Shown here: positions 39,909 through 47,852 of the stretch, piece by piece
How positions within the stretch are numbered: the first letter of the stretch is position 1
Layout: each line of letters starts with the position of its first letter
Source: a virus
Reading direction: 5' to 3' (one strand)
DNA: 48,054 bases
IMG/VR virus record: IMGVR_UViG_3300030060_001982
Coordinates: 1 to 48,054 of that record
Notes under the pieces: generated by a model
Told to the model about the DNA's origin: nothing
What the model saw: the letters and a program-made list of their open reading frames with translations, nothing else
Database searches by the model: none
Program-made: the position numbers and the translations under genes

Positions 39909-42026
39909 ATGAGTGAACCAACAGACGTATCTGTAGATATGCCGGAGGATGCCCCCGGTCTTGTAGGATTTATAAAAGCAAGACAGAGAGAGGCAGAGGA
40001 TGGTAGGCTTGTACACGAAGAAAGATGGTTAAAAGCCTATAAAAACTTTAGAGGAATCTATGATTCTAGCACTCAGTATACAAACACTGAAAAATCTAAA
40101 GTATTTGTAAAAATAACCAAAACAAAAGTGCTTGCTGCTTACGGACAGATTGTAGATATTTTATTTGCAAACAAAAAGTTTCCGTTGACAGTAGAGTCTA
40201 CCCCTATACCTGAAGGAATAGCAGAGTTTGCTCATTTGCAGACACCTCTAGACCAAGTAACACCAGCAGATCCTTTTGGGTTTGATGGAGACGGTAGAGA
40301 AATACCTCCGGGTGCTATGGAAGCAACTCAAGGTAATTTAGACTATTTAGGAGGTATAGCACCTAAATATGAAGGTGCTCCCTTAGCAGAAGGTAAAGCT
40401 AGAGTAGGAGAGCCGCAAATATCTCCTGCACAGGAGGCTGCATTGCGTATGGAGAAGGTAATACACGACCAACTTACCAACACCAACGCTGTAACTACCC
40501 TGCGTAATTCTATATTTGAATCTGTATTGATGGGTACAGGAATAGTAAAAGGCCCTTTTACACATACAAAAATGGTACACAAATGGGAAAATGTAGAAGG
40601 AGAAGGTAAAACATACACGCCTTACGCTAGAGATATACCTAAAATAGAAGCTGTGTCTTGTTGGGATTTATACCCTGATCCTATAGCTACAAACATGGAA
40701 GACTGTGATTTTGTAATACAAAGACATAAAATGAATAGATCACAGCTTAAAAATCTTATGAATATGCCTATGTTTAATGCAGATGCAGTAAGAGAAGTAT
40801 TAACAGGTGGTGGTAACTACGTAGACAAATACTTTGAAAGTATAATAAGAGATGATGAATATTTATCTAGAAGTGCACAAGAAAGATTTGAAGTGTTAGA
40901 ATATTGGGGCACTGTAGACTCATCATTTATGAATGAAATAGGTGCAGAAACAGAAGGCATAGATGAGTTAGATCAAGTACAAGTTAATGTGTGGGTTTGT
41001 GGAAATCAAATACTAAGAGCCGTAGCAAATCCTTTCACACCTTATAGAATACCGTTTCAAGTATTTCCATATGAAATAAGCCCTTATCAAATATGGGGTA
41101 TTGGAGTACCAGAAAACATGGAAGATGCACAGATGTTAATGAATGGTCATGTACGAATGGCTATTGATAACTTAACACTTGCAGGTAATTTAATATTTGA
41201 TGTTGACGAGACATCATTAGTTCCCGGACAAAACTACGATATATTTCCGGGTAAGATATTCAGAAGACAGTCTGGCGTTACAGGAACCGCAGTAAATGGT
41301 ATTAAGTTCCCTAATACCGCTGGTGAAAACATACAAATGTATGATAAAGCTAGACAGTTGGCTGATGAAGAAACTGGTATACCCAGTATTATGCACGGAC
41401 AGACAGGCGTTAGTGGTACGGGCAGAACAGCAGCTGGCCTATCAATGTTGTTAGGATCAGCTGGATTATCAATCAAGACTGTAATTAAAAATATAGATGA
41501 CCATATGATAAAACCTTTGGGAGAGGCTTTTTTTCAATGGAATATGCAGTTTAATGAAGACAATCCAGATATTGTTGGAGACTTGGAAATTAAACCTAGA
41601 GGTGTGGCATCTGTAATGCAAAAAGAAGTGCGTTCTCAAAGACTCACGGCTTTATTGCAAACAGTAACTAATCCTATGTTAGCACCTTTTATTAAGATAC
41701 CAAACTTGTTAAAAGAATTAGCTATCTCACAGGATATAGATCCCGACAGTCTTGTAAATGATATGAACCAAGCCCAAATATATTCAACCATGTTACAAGG
41801 AGTAATGCAAAATGTCCAAGGAGACCAACAACAACAATCAGGAAGTCCTCAAACGCCTAGCCCCGGTGGTGAACAACCCACAGGTATGGGAACCGCTACA
41901 GCAGCTGCTGCAGGGCCTCAACCTTCAGACCTTACAGGGACTGGTAACGGCACAATCGGAACTGGAGGTGTACCGACTGCAGGGGAGAGCCAGTTTGCTG
42001 GCAATGCTCCTCAACTTGAAGAATAA
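39909..42026 (+). CDS. portal protein
   Basis: 705 aa. Forms the dodecameric gate for DNA at the head vertex. Support: size and position between terminase and scaffold/capsid genes, N-terminal helical region (RLVHEERWLKAYKNFRGIYD), a YGQIVDILFANKKFPL segment typical of podovirus portals of this type, and a long central body with ISCWD-like and SPYQIWGIGVPENMEDAQML segments. The last 75 residues are low-complexity (Gln, Gly, Thr, Pro), and another gene is encoded there in a different frame. Confidence 0.82.
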   Translation: MSEPTDVSVDMPEDAPGLVGFIKARQREAEDGRLVHEERWLKAYKNFRGIYDSSTQYTNTEKSKVFVKITKTKVLAAYGQIVDILFANKKFPLTVESTPIPEGIAEFAHLQTPLDQVTPADPFGFDGDGREIPPGAMEATQGNLDYLGGIAPKYEGAPLAEGKARVGEPQISPAQEAALRMEKVIHDQLTNTNAVTTLRNSIFESVLMGTGIVKGPFTHTKMVHKWENVEGEGKTYTPYARDIPKIEAVSCWDLYPDPIATNMEDCDFVIQRHKMNRSQLKNLMNMPMFNADAVREVLTGGGNYVDKYFESIIRDDEYLSRSAQERFEVLEYWGTVDSSFMNEIGAETEGIDELDQVQVNVWVCGNQILRAVANPFTPYRIPFQVFPYEISPYQIWGIGVPENMEDAQMLMNGHVRMAIDNLTLAGNLIFDVDETSLVPGQNYDIFPGKIFRRQSGVTGTAVNGIKFPNTAGENIQMYDKARQLADEETGIPSIMHGQTGVSGTGRTAAGLSMLLGSAGLSIKTVIKNIDDHMIKPLGEAFFQWNMQFNEDNPDIVGDLEIKPRGVASVMQKEVRSQRLTALLQTVTNPMLAPFIKIPNLLKELAISQDIDPDSLVNDMNQAQIYSTMLQGVMQNVQGDQQQQSGSPQTPSPGGEQPTGMGTATAAAAGPQPSDLTGTGNGTIGTGGVPTAGESQFAGNAPQLEE
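41798..41802 (+). promoter_or_regulatory. ribosome binding site inside the portal gene
   Basis: AGGAG lies 9 nt upstream of the ATG at 41812, inside the portal reading frame. It supports internal initiation of the overlapping 83-aa gene in the other frame. Confidence 0.6.
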
Positions 42027-42063
42027 TTTTGATAATATGAAAAAGGAAGATAAGAAAAAATAA
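41812..42063 (+). CDS. 83-aa helical protein encoded out of frame in the portal 3' end
   Basis: The first 215 nt overlap the portal gene in the +1 frame; the last 37 nt lie beyond it. The product (EVLKRLAPVVNNPQVWEPLQ, ELEVYRLQGRASLLAMLLNL, KNNFDNMKKEDKKK) has the helix plus rLQGrasaLxxLLxLkdn plan that I recognise from small genes next to portals in other phages. It has an internal AGGAG and its TAA overlaps the next ATG (TAATGG). The portal frame over this stretch is low-complexity, as expected when a second frame constrains the DNA. Role unknown, likely head assembly. Confidence 0.65.
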   Translation: MSKETNNNNQEVLKRLAPVVNNPQVWEPLQQLLQGLNLQTLQGLVTAQSELEVYRLQGRASLLAMLLNLKNNFDNMKKEDKKK

Positions 42064-43484
42064 TGGCATATGGATCTAACACGGTAGATCAAATTCTTAA
42101 TTTAAGTTTTGACCAACAATATGGGCTTAACAAAGGTTTGCCCTCTGAAGAAATTGCTATTTCTGAAAGAGGTTTCAAAGAACTTCCTGTTAAAATTAAA
42201 TTAGCTGAAAAAAGATCAGATCAAGAAGAATCAGATGTTGATGAGAAAAAAGTAGATGATGCTACAAAAGCCTATAAAGCATTAGTAGGAGAAACTACAA
42301 TAGGAAACATACAACCTGTTAATTTAGGAGTATCGAGATTATCTAGCACAGAAGGACTGCCTCAAATGGCTTCTATAGACCCTAATGCCAAGTTAGATTT
42401 TAGTGCTGCAGATGCAATCGTACCTAAACAAGAAGCTCCTACTTTTATGGAAGCTAATGAGATAAAATTTGAACCTACACAAGATTTAGGAGTTCAAACT
42501 TCTGCAGGGTTAAAAGCAGCAGAGTTTGTTTCTAGTGATACTGGTCAAGATTATATTTCTAAAGGTATGGATTTTTTAAAAATACCTAACAAACCGGTAG
42601 GAACAAGTTTTCTTCCCGGTTATCAGTCAGCTGCACAAGGTTCTCAAGCTATGAAACTAGCTGAAATGAGAGGCAGTTCTGGTTACTATCAAACCTCAGG
42701 AGCACCAACTCTTACAGGACAGTTAGCAGGTGCTGGCACTGCTGTTTTAGGTGCTTACTCTGCATATGATGCTTTAAAAGGAGGTATAGATAGTCCAACA
42801 GAAGCCTTACAGTTTGCCGGAGGAACTTTAGGAACTCTTGCAGGATTACAAACAGCAGGTATCATGGCAGGTTCACAATTTGCCACTATGATGGCAGGGC
42901 CAGTAGGGTGGGCAATAGCAGGTGCTAGTTTTCTATCAGCTTCAGGAATACTTGGAGGTGGTGGTAAAAGTAAACCCCCAATGGGTGGTGTAGAATTTAG
43001 ATTAGTTGACGATGCAGGTAAACAGTATGCCCGTCCAGAAGAAGGTCAAAAAAGAAAAATAAAAGCTGTAAATGCTCACAGTTACAATGGTTTTAACTCT
43101 AGTGCTCTACAGGCACAGGCAAATAAAAATGTAGATTACATGTATGCATTTGCAGATGAATTTGGTTTGAAAGTAAATGAGAGTGCTTGGTCGCAAGCAG
43201 CTTTTGGAGGAAATGGAGTAAGTAAATATATACCTAGAGGGGGCGATGGTGGCAGGAGTGTATTAGAAAGAATAGACTCTGCAGGTGATGGTTCTGTAAG
43301 TCCAAGCGAGTGGTTACGACATGCCATGGAATATGAAGGGCCAAACGGAGAGAGAATAGTAGAAGGTGATATTTACAAAGGAACTAGAATAGGCCCAGAC
43401 GGAATGCCAATGAAAGTAGGGTATAAAACACAAGAAGCATTTCAAGAAGCAGTGGCTAATTTTAATCAGAAATTTTTTGCGTAA
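42063..43484 (+). CDS. putative internal virion protein with one EF-hand-like loop
   Basis: 473 aa. The N-terminal half is polar. The centre (about 220-300) is Gly/Ala-rich and hydrophobic (AGAGTAVLGAYSAYDALKGG, AGIMAGSQFATMMAGPVGWA) and could enter a membrane. Near residue 403 the sequence ERIDSAGDGSVSPSEWL fits the 12-residue calcium loop of an EF-hand, lacking only the usual Asp/Asn at loop position 3. The order after portal and before holin suggests an ejected head protein. No family recognised. Confidence 0.5.
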   Translation: MAYGSNTVDQILNLSFDQQYGLNKGLPSEEIAISERGFKELPVKIKLAEKRSDQEESDVDEKKVDDATKAYKALVGETTIGNIQPVNLGVSRLSSTEGLPQMASIDPNAKLDFSAADAIVPKQEAPTFMEANEIKFEPTQDLGVQTSAGLKAAEFVSSDTGQDYISKGMDFLKIPNKPVGTSFLPGYQSAAQGSQAMKLAEMRGSSGYYQTSGAPTLTGQLAGAGTAVLGAYSAYDALKGGIDSPTEALQFAGGTLGTLAGLQTAGIMAGSQFATMMAGPVGWAIAGASFLSASGILGGGGKSKPPMGGVEFRLVDDAGKQYARPEEGQKRKIKAVNAHSYNGFNSSALQAQANKNVDYMYAFADEFGLKVNESAWSQAAFGGNGVSKYIPRGGDGGRSVLERIDSAGDGSVSPSEWLRHAMEYEGPNGERIVEGDIYKGTRIGPDGMPMKVGYKTQEAFQEAVANFNQKFFA

Positions 43485-43493
43485 GGAGTAAAC

Positions 43494-43859
43494 ATGTTAC
43501 AATTTTTAAGCCCGATAGCAAACCTAGCAGGAACATGGTTGAAGGGTAGACAAAAGAAAGCAGAGATAAAACAGAAGTTAGAAGTAGCAAAGATAGAGGC
43601 ACAAGTAAAAAGAGTACAGAGTGATGCGAACTGGGAAGAGAAAGCAATGGATGCTTCTGCAGATAGCTGGAAAGACGAGCTCTGGACAATTTGTTTCATC
43701 TCCATCATAGTAGCGTGCTTCATTCCTGCTGCACAGCCATATTTATCTGATGGGTTTAGGTTCTTGAGAGAGGACTGCCCTGATTGGTTAAGCTGGGGTA
43801 TCCTTGCAAGCATTGGTGCTAGTTTCGGTTTGAAATCAATAGGACAATTTAAAAAATGA
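43494..43859 (+). CDS. putative holin, GTA_holin_3TM-like
   Basis: 121 aa. A charged helical N-terminus (KGRQKKAEIKQKLEVAKIEA) followed by SWKDELWTICFISIIVACFI, PAAQPYLSDG and DWLSWGILASIGASFGLKSI, giving two or three membrane segments. This matches the 3TM holin family described in gene transfer agents and many alphaproteobacterial phages. It would form inner-membrane holes that release the endolysin. Its TGA overlaps the endolysin ATG (ATGA), forming a lysis pair. Confidence 0.7.
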   Translation: MLQFLSPIANLAGTWLKGRQKKAEIKQKLEVAKIEAQVKRVQSDANWEEKAMDASADSWKDELWTICFISIIVACFIPAAQPYLSDGFRFLREDCPDWLSWGILASIGASFGLKSIGQFKK

Positions 43860-44329
43860 TTACGAAAGATACAAGAAATAAACTAATAGAAAAACTTATT
43901 TTGCATGAAGGTATGAAGTTAAAAGTATACGATGATGCAAATGGTAAAGAAATAAGAGCTGGAGACACTTTGGTTGGACATCCTACTATTGGTGTAGGTA
44001 GAAACGTAGCTGGAGATGGTCTTGGTATTACAGAAGAAGAGGCAAAGATTTTACTATCTAATGATGTAGATAGAGTGTTAAGAGAGGTGAACCATTGGAG
44101 CTTCATGGAAAACTTAAACGAACCTAGAAAAACTGTAATTATAGATATGGTGTTTAACATGGGCTGTTCTAGATTTAATGAACAGGCATGGCCTAAGTTT
44201 TTTAAAGCTGTAATGACTGGTAATTATAAAGAAGCTAGCAAACAAATGCTAGACAGCAAATGGGCAGGTCAAGTAAAAACAAGAGCAAACATATTAGCAA
44301 AAATGATGGAAACTGGTAAATGGTCTTAG
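43856..44329 (+). CDS. endolysin, GH24 muramidase
   Basis: 157 aa. The T4-lysozyme-type signature is visible: E18 in LILHEGMKLKVYDDANG (catalytic acid), Asp at 26/27, and T44 in HPTIGVGRN after an inserted loop, then FNMGCSRFNEQAWPKFFKAV. It cleaves the glycan strands of peptidoglycan. No signal peptide, so it depends on the holin for access. A single-domain enzyme of usual size, coupled to the holin by a 4-nt overlap. Confidence 0.88.
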   Translation: MITKDTRNKLIEKLILHEGMKLKVYDDANGKEIRAGDTLVGHPTIGVGRNVAGDGLGITEEEAKILLSNDVDRVLREVNHWSFMENLNEPRKTVIIDMVFNMGCSRFNEQAWPKFFKAVMTGNYKEASKQMLDSKWAGQVKTRANILAKMMETGKWS

Positions 44330-45321
44330 ATAATCAACAGATGGAAATGGGTGAAGATAGACCTGTAAATATTAACGAAATGGATTTTGCGTTTCTATCA
44401 GAAAATGATCCTGCGGTAGAACCACAAAATGCAGCCATTAATATGAAAAAAAACTTAACGCCAGAAGAACAAAAAGAAATAGCAGGTTTAGTTCCTTATG
44501 TAGAAAGATTTTTTGTACTTAATTATAAAGCAGAAACTGGAGACTATCCACCTGAACCTACTATGGAACCTGAAGGTGGTGGAGGTATAACCATAGATGA
44601 ATATAGAGGTATGAGTGATGAAGACAGACTTGCTAACTCTACAGAAGGACAAGAAGTATCTTTAAACCTAAAACCTAAATCTTCTTTTGATAGAAGTCCT
44701 AGTCAGCTACCACAAGCACTTCCTGTTGAAGCACCAGAGATGGAACAGCCTGTACAGCAACCAGAACAGAAACCTGTTGAGCAACCACAGGAATCACCGG
44801 TTAAAGAACCGCCAATGATGCAAGAAGGTGGGGATATTGAAGAAGAAAAACCACAACCAACAGATAAAGAACCTGTGCCAGTAGGAGCTGTAGGAGAAAT
44901 AAATGTAGAAGGAAAAGATCGTTCTGGCGTTGCTGATGACATACCTGTAAAAGCCGATGGTTTTGTGTTGAGTAAAGGTGCTGTCATAGCAAACGGTAAG
45001 ATGTACATAAAAGAGGTTATACAAGACGCTATAGATAATTTAAAAGAAAAAGGTGTGACATTAGACACATCTGAGACACCAGAAAGTGCAGAAGACATAT
45101 TAATATCAAATGGTGAAATAATCATACCAGATGTTATCGCACAAGAAATAGGATATAAGAGATTAGAAAAAATGAATAAAAGAGGTGAAGAACTAACAGA
45201 AAAGCTGATAGCTGAATACGAAGCTGGACAGCAACAACAGCCTCAACCACAGATTAAAGCACCTTTTGAGCAGGCTCCTAAGAAGACTGCTTTCAAGGAA
45301 GCTAAACAGAGTTTTAGTTGA
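44320..45321 (+). CDS. acidic head-region protein with Pro/Gln-rich linker
   Basis: 333 aa, acidic. Residues about 120-200 are a Pro/Gln/Glu linker (QPVQQPEQKPVEQPQESPV) that includes MMQEGGDIEE. The C-terminal part has GVADDIPVKADGFVLSKGAV and AEDILISNGEIIIPDVIAQE, a beta-rich pattern that I recall from uncharacterised genes upstream of scaffold in marine phages. The start overlaps the endolysin end by 10 nt; ATG 44341 is an alternative. Possibly a second scaffold or head assembly protein. Confidence 0.5.
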   Translation: MVLDNQQMEMGEDRPVNINEMDFAFLSENDPAVEPQNAAINMKKNLTPEEQKEIAGLVPYVERFFVLNYKAETGDYPPEPTMEPEGGGGITIDEYRGMSDEDRLANSTEGQEVSLNLKPKSSFDRSPSQLPQALPVEAPEMEQPVQQPEQKPVEQPQESPVKEPPMMQEGGDIEEEKPQPTDKEPVPVGAVGEINVEGKDRSGVADDIPVKADGFVLSKGAVIANGKMYIKEVIQDAIDNLKEKGVTLDTSETPESAEDILISNGEIIIPDVIAQEIGYKRLEKMNKRGEELTEKLIAEYEAGQQQQPQPQIKAPFEQAPKKTAFKEAKQSFS

Positions 45322-45336
45322 TGATGACTAAAAGTT

Positions 45337-45405
45337 CCAGCCACCCGATTTGCCTCGGCACTGGATTTTTAAACCCGTAACCAGCCACCCTCGTAGGAGG
45401 CACTG
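45337..45405 (+). repeat. two copies of CCAGCCACCC...GGCACTG upstream of the scaffold gene
   Basis: CCAGCCACCC at 45337-45346 and 45381-45390 is followed in both cases by GGCACTG (45357-45363 and 45399-45405), with 10 and 8 nt between. Copy 2 contains the hairpin CCTC-GTAG-GAGG. The pair fills the 100-nt gap before the scaffold gene and is far richer in G+C than its surroundings. Likely an RNA or DNA control element. Confidence 0.55.
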
Positions 45406-45421
45406 AGAAAGGAATAGTAAA

Positions 45422-46318
45422 ATGGCAAAAGGAAAGACCAATGTACGCAATAAAGCAGAAACACTTAAAGCAGACCCTCGTGGAGATATGTACAAGGGAA
45501 AGGATAGAGTAGTTACTGCTGAGGAAGAAGAAACAGAAACTGAGGACACTGACATCAAGGCCGTGATGGAAGCCACTCCAGAAGTAGAAGGTTTTATAGA
45601 TTCCACCCAACCTGAAAAAAAAGAGGAGATAGTTCAGGAAGACGAAGGTAAGTATAAGAAAAGATACGATGATCTTAAAAAGTATTACGATCAGAAGCTG
45701 TCCGAATGGAAGCAAGAAAAGGAGACTCTAGAAGCACAAAGAAAAGCTATAGAAGAACCTAGAAATAAATATGCTCCACCAAAGACACCTGAAGAACTTG
45801 ATAGGTTTAGAGATCAGTATCCGGATGTATACCAAGTTGTAGAGACTATATCTCACAATATGGCATCGAAGCAAGTTGAAGACCTTCAAGCTGAAATAGG
45901 TAGACTCACTGAGAAAGAGAAAAAGATCAAAGTGCAATCTGCTTACAAACAGCTTTTGAACAATCACCCAGATTTCGATGAGATCAAGAAATCACCTGAG
46001 TTTTTAGGATGGTTAGAGCAACAGCCCAAAAGCATTTCTGAAGGTATAACAAAGAACAATACCGATCCTGTTTGGGCAAGTAGGACTGTTGATTTGTATA
46101 AAGCGGACATAGGTATGAATAGGAAACCGACTTCTGATAAATCTAAACAAGCTGCCAGAGCTGTAACGAAGACTGCTGCAAAGCAGATAAACACCACTGG
46201 TAAGAATGGGAAGGTTTGGAAGATGTCTGACATTCAGAAACTCAAGCCATGGGAGTTTGAGAAGTATGAAGCGGAGATTGATCAGGCCGTTAGAACTGGT
46301 CAAGTTTTAAACGATTAA
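45422..46318 (+). CDS. scaffolding protein
   Basis: 298 aa, highly charged and mainly helical, with an acidic N-terminal third (EEEETETEDTDIKAVMEATP), a coiled-coil middle (KYKKRYDDLKKYYDQKLSEW) and a basic, helical C-terminus with KMSDIQKLKPWEFEKYEAEI that is suited to bind capsid protein. Position directly before the major capsid gene is the usual one. It guides prohead assembly and leaves before or during packaging. Start behind AAAGGAATAG. Confidence 0.78.
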   Translation: MAKGKTNVRNKAETLKADPRGDMYKGKDRVVTAEEEETETEDTDIKAVMEATPEVEGFIDSTQPEKKEEIVQEDEGKYKKRYDDLKKYYDQKLSEWKQEKETLEAQRKAIEEPRNKYAPPKTPEELDRFRDQYPDVYQVVETISHNMASKQVEDLQAEIGRLTEKEKKIKVQSAYKQLLNNHPDFDEIKKSPEFLGWLEQQPKSISEGITKNNTDPVWASRTVDLYKADIGMNRKPTSDKSKQAARAVTKTAAKQINTTGKNGKVWKMSDIQKLKPWEFEKYEAEIDQAVRTGQVLND

Positions 46319-46343
46319 CTAACCAAATATAAAGGAGAAGAAT

Positions 46344-47300
46344 ATGGCTACTATGTCATCCGCTGCCGGATACCAAAACTTACCGGTTGGTAACTGGGCA
46401 CCAGCGATATACAGTCAAAAAGTTCTCAAGTATTTCCGTAGGGCATCAGTCGTAGAGGCTATTACTAATACTGACTACACTGGGGAAATCGAGAATTTTG
46501 GCGATACGGTAAATATCATCAAAGAGCCAACTATCACAGTCAAAGACTATGCTAGAGGCCAAACTGTAAATACAGAGAACCTAGATGATAATCAAATTCA
46601 ATTGATTATTGATCAAGGTAGTTACTTTGCATTTAAGGTAGATGATATTGAAGAAAGACAGTCACATGTCAACTTTGAAGCACTAGCAACCTCTTCAGGT
46701 GCTTATGCATTAAAGAAGAACTATGACTACAGCGTGTTAAAGTACATCTATGATAACGCATCCACTGACTCTACTACTGGAACTCATGGATCAGCTATTG
46801 CAAACACCAATACTGGTGATGAAATTGTTGATTTAATAAGTAAAGCAGCAAGAGTTTTAGATGAGAACGATGTACCAGAAGAAAACCGTTGGTTTGTTTC
46901 TTCACCTCTTACATATCAAATACTGCGTACAGCAGCGTCCAAAATTATGGACATGAGTGTAACTGGTGGTGGAGAATCTCCATTGATGAACGGAAGAGTT
47001 ACAGATAAAAAACTTATGGGTTTTGATTTGTACACAACTAACGCAATTGTAAACGGTTCAGCTGGAGCAGCTAGTACACAAACTTTTGGTTCTAGCACAT
47101 CTAACCAGTGTGTTTTCTTATACGGACATATGTCTGGAGTTGCTACTGCATCTCATATCGCAAAGACCGAAGTGATAAGAGACCCAGATAGTTTCTCTGA
47201 CATCGTAAGAGGACTACACGTTTATGGTAGAAAAGTTCTAAGAGCCGAATCTGACACAGGCTTCAAAGGCGTGTTCAGTGGCGTTTTTGTAAATAGTTAA
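46344..47300 (+). CDS. major capsid protein
   Basis: 318 aa behind AAAGGAGAAG. The product opens MATMSSAAGYQNLPVGNWAP and has the N-arm, E-loop region (GDTVNIIKEPTITVKDYARG) and A-domain style end (GVATASHIAKTEVIRDPDSF, SDIVRGLHVYGRKVLRAES) seen in HK97-fold capsid proteins of small marine phages. Length is typical. It forms the icosahedral head with scaffold and portal. Stronger codon bias and a good ribosome binding site fit high expression. Confidence 0.85.
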   Translation: MATMSSAAGYQNLPVGNWAPAIYSQKVLKYFRRASVVEAITNTDYTGEIENFGDTVNIIKEPTITVKDYARGQTVNTENLDDNQIQLIIDQGSYFAFKVDDIEERQSHVNFEALATSSGAYALKKNYDYSVLKYIYDNASTDSTTGTHGSAIANTNTGDEIVDLISKAARVLDENDVPEENRWFVSSPLTYQILRTAASKIMDMSVTGGGESPLMNGRVTDKKLMGFDLYTTNAIVNGSAGAASTQTFGSSTSNQCVFLYGHMSGVATASHIAKTEVIRDPDSFSDIVRGLHVYGRKVLRAESDTGFKGVFSGVFVNS

Positions 47301-47324
47301 TCTTAAATTGGAAAGGAATAAAAA

Positions 47325-47798
47325 ATGGCTAATTATAATGTAACAGGTGCCGGTGGCACCGCTGGTCATCCTTCCAATGGGAGGATACCATATTTAGTTG
47401 AAAACACTATTGATGTATCAGCAATCAATGGAGATACTGGAACTGCTGATGGTGATATACTTATGGCTCTTGACATACCAGCTGAAACTTTAGTTATGGC
47501 TGCGGGTGTTCAGGTTTTAACAGCACTATCGAGTTCCGCTACTATTGATTTAGGAGATGATGATACTGCAGATATTTATGTTGATGGAGATACTAATGCA
47601 ACAGGATATTCTGTAATTCATTCTGATTTAGCTGCTTTGGGTAAAGTATATGGATCAGCAGATACTATTGATGCAAAGATTCATGGGGCAGCTTCAAGTG
47701 CGGGTAAAATCCGTGTTTGGGCTGTTATGGTTGACATTTCTGGCATTGACGAAAATGATAGAAATACAGATACTCAGCACGACACAGCTGTATCATAA
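47325..47798 (+). CDS. putative head decoration or minor head protein
   Basis: 157 aa directly after the capsid gene, behind GGAAAGGA. Beta-rich, Gly/Ala/Asp-rich sequence (GAGGTAGHPSNGRIPYLVEN, LDIPAETLVMAAGVQVLTAL, IDLGDDDTADIYVDGDTNAT). Small beta proteins in this place often decorate the head surface; the IPAETLVMAAGVQVLT phrase is typical of such phage proteins. The call is based on position and fold impression. Confidence 0.55.
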   Translation: MANYNVTGAGGTAGHPSNGRIPYLVENTIDVSAINGDTGTADGDILMALDIPAETLVMAAGVQVLTALSSSATIDLGDDDTADIYVDGDTNATGYSVIHSDLAALGKVYGSADTIDAKIHGAASSAGKIRVWAVMVDISGIDENDRNTDTQHDTAVS

Positions 47799-47815
47799 TA
47801 GTATAATAAACTAAA

Positions 47816-47836
47816 AAGGGGGTGAAATTCCCCCTT
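47816..47836 (+). terminator. terminator hairpin after the head genes
   Basis: AAGGGGG (47816-47822) pairs with CCCCCTT (47830-47836) around a 7-nt loop. The following TTACATTT is only moderately T-rich, so termination may be partial and let tail genes downstream be read at lower level. Confidence 0.65.
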
Positions 47837-47852
47837 ACATTTAGGAGATAAC

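Noticed and set aside
44703-45125. 140-aa minus-strand Ser/Gly/Cys-rich frame
   Set aside because: Antisense of a Pro/Gln/Glu linker; the repeated Cys and Gly arise from the reverse of that low-complexity region.
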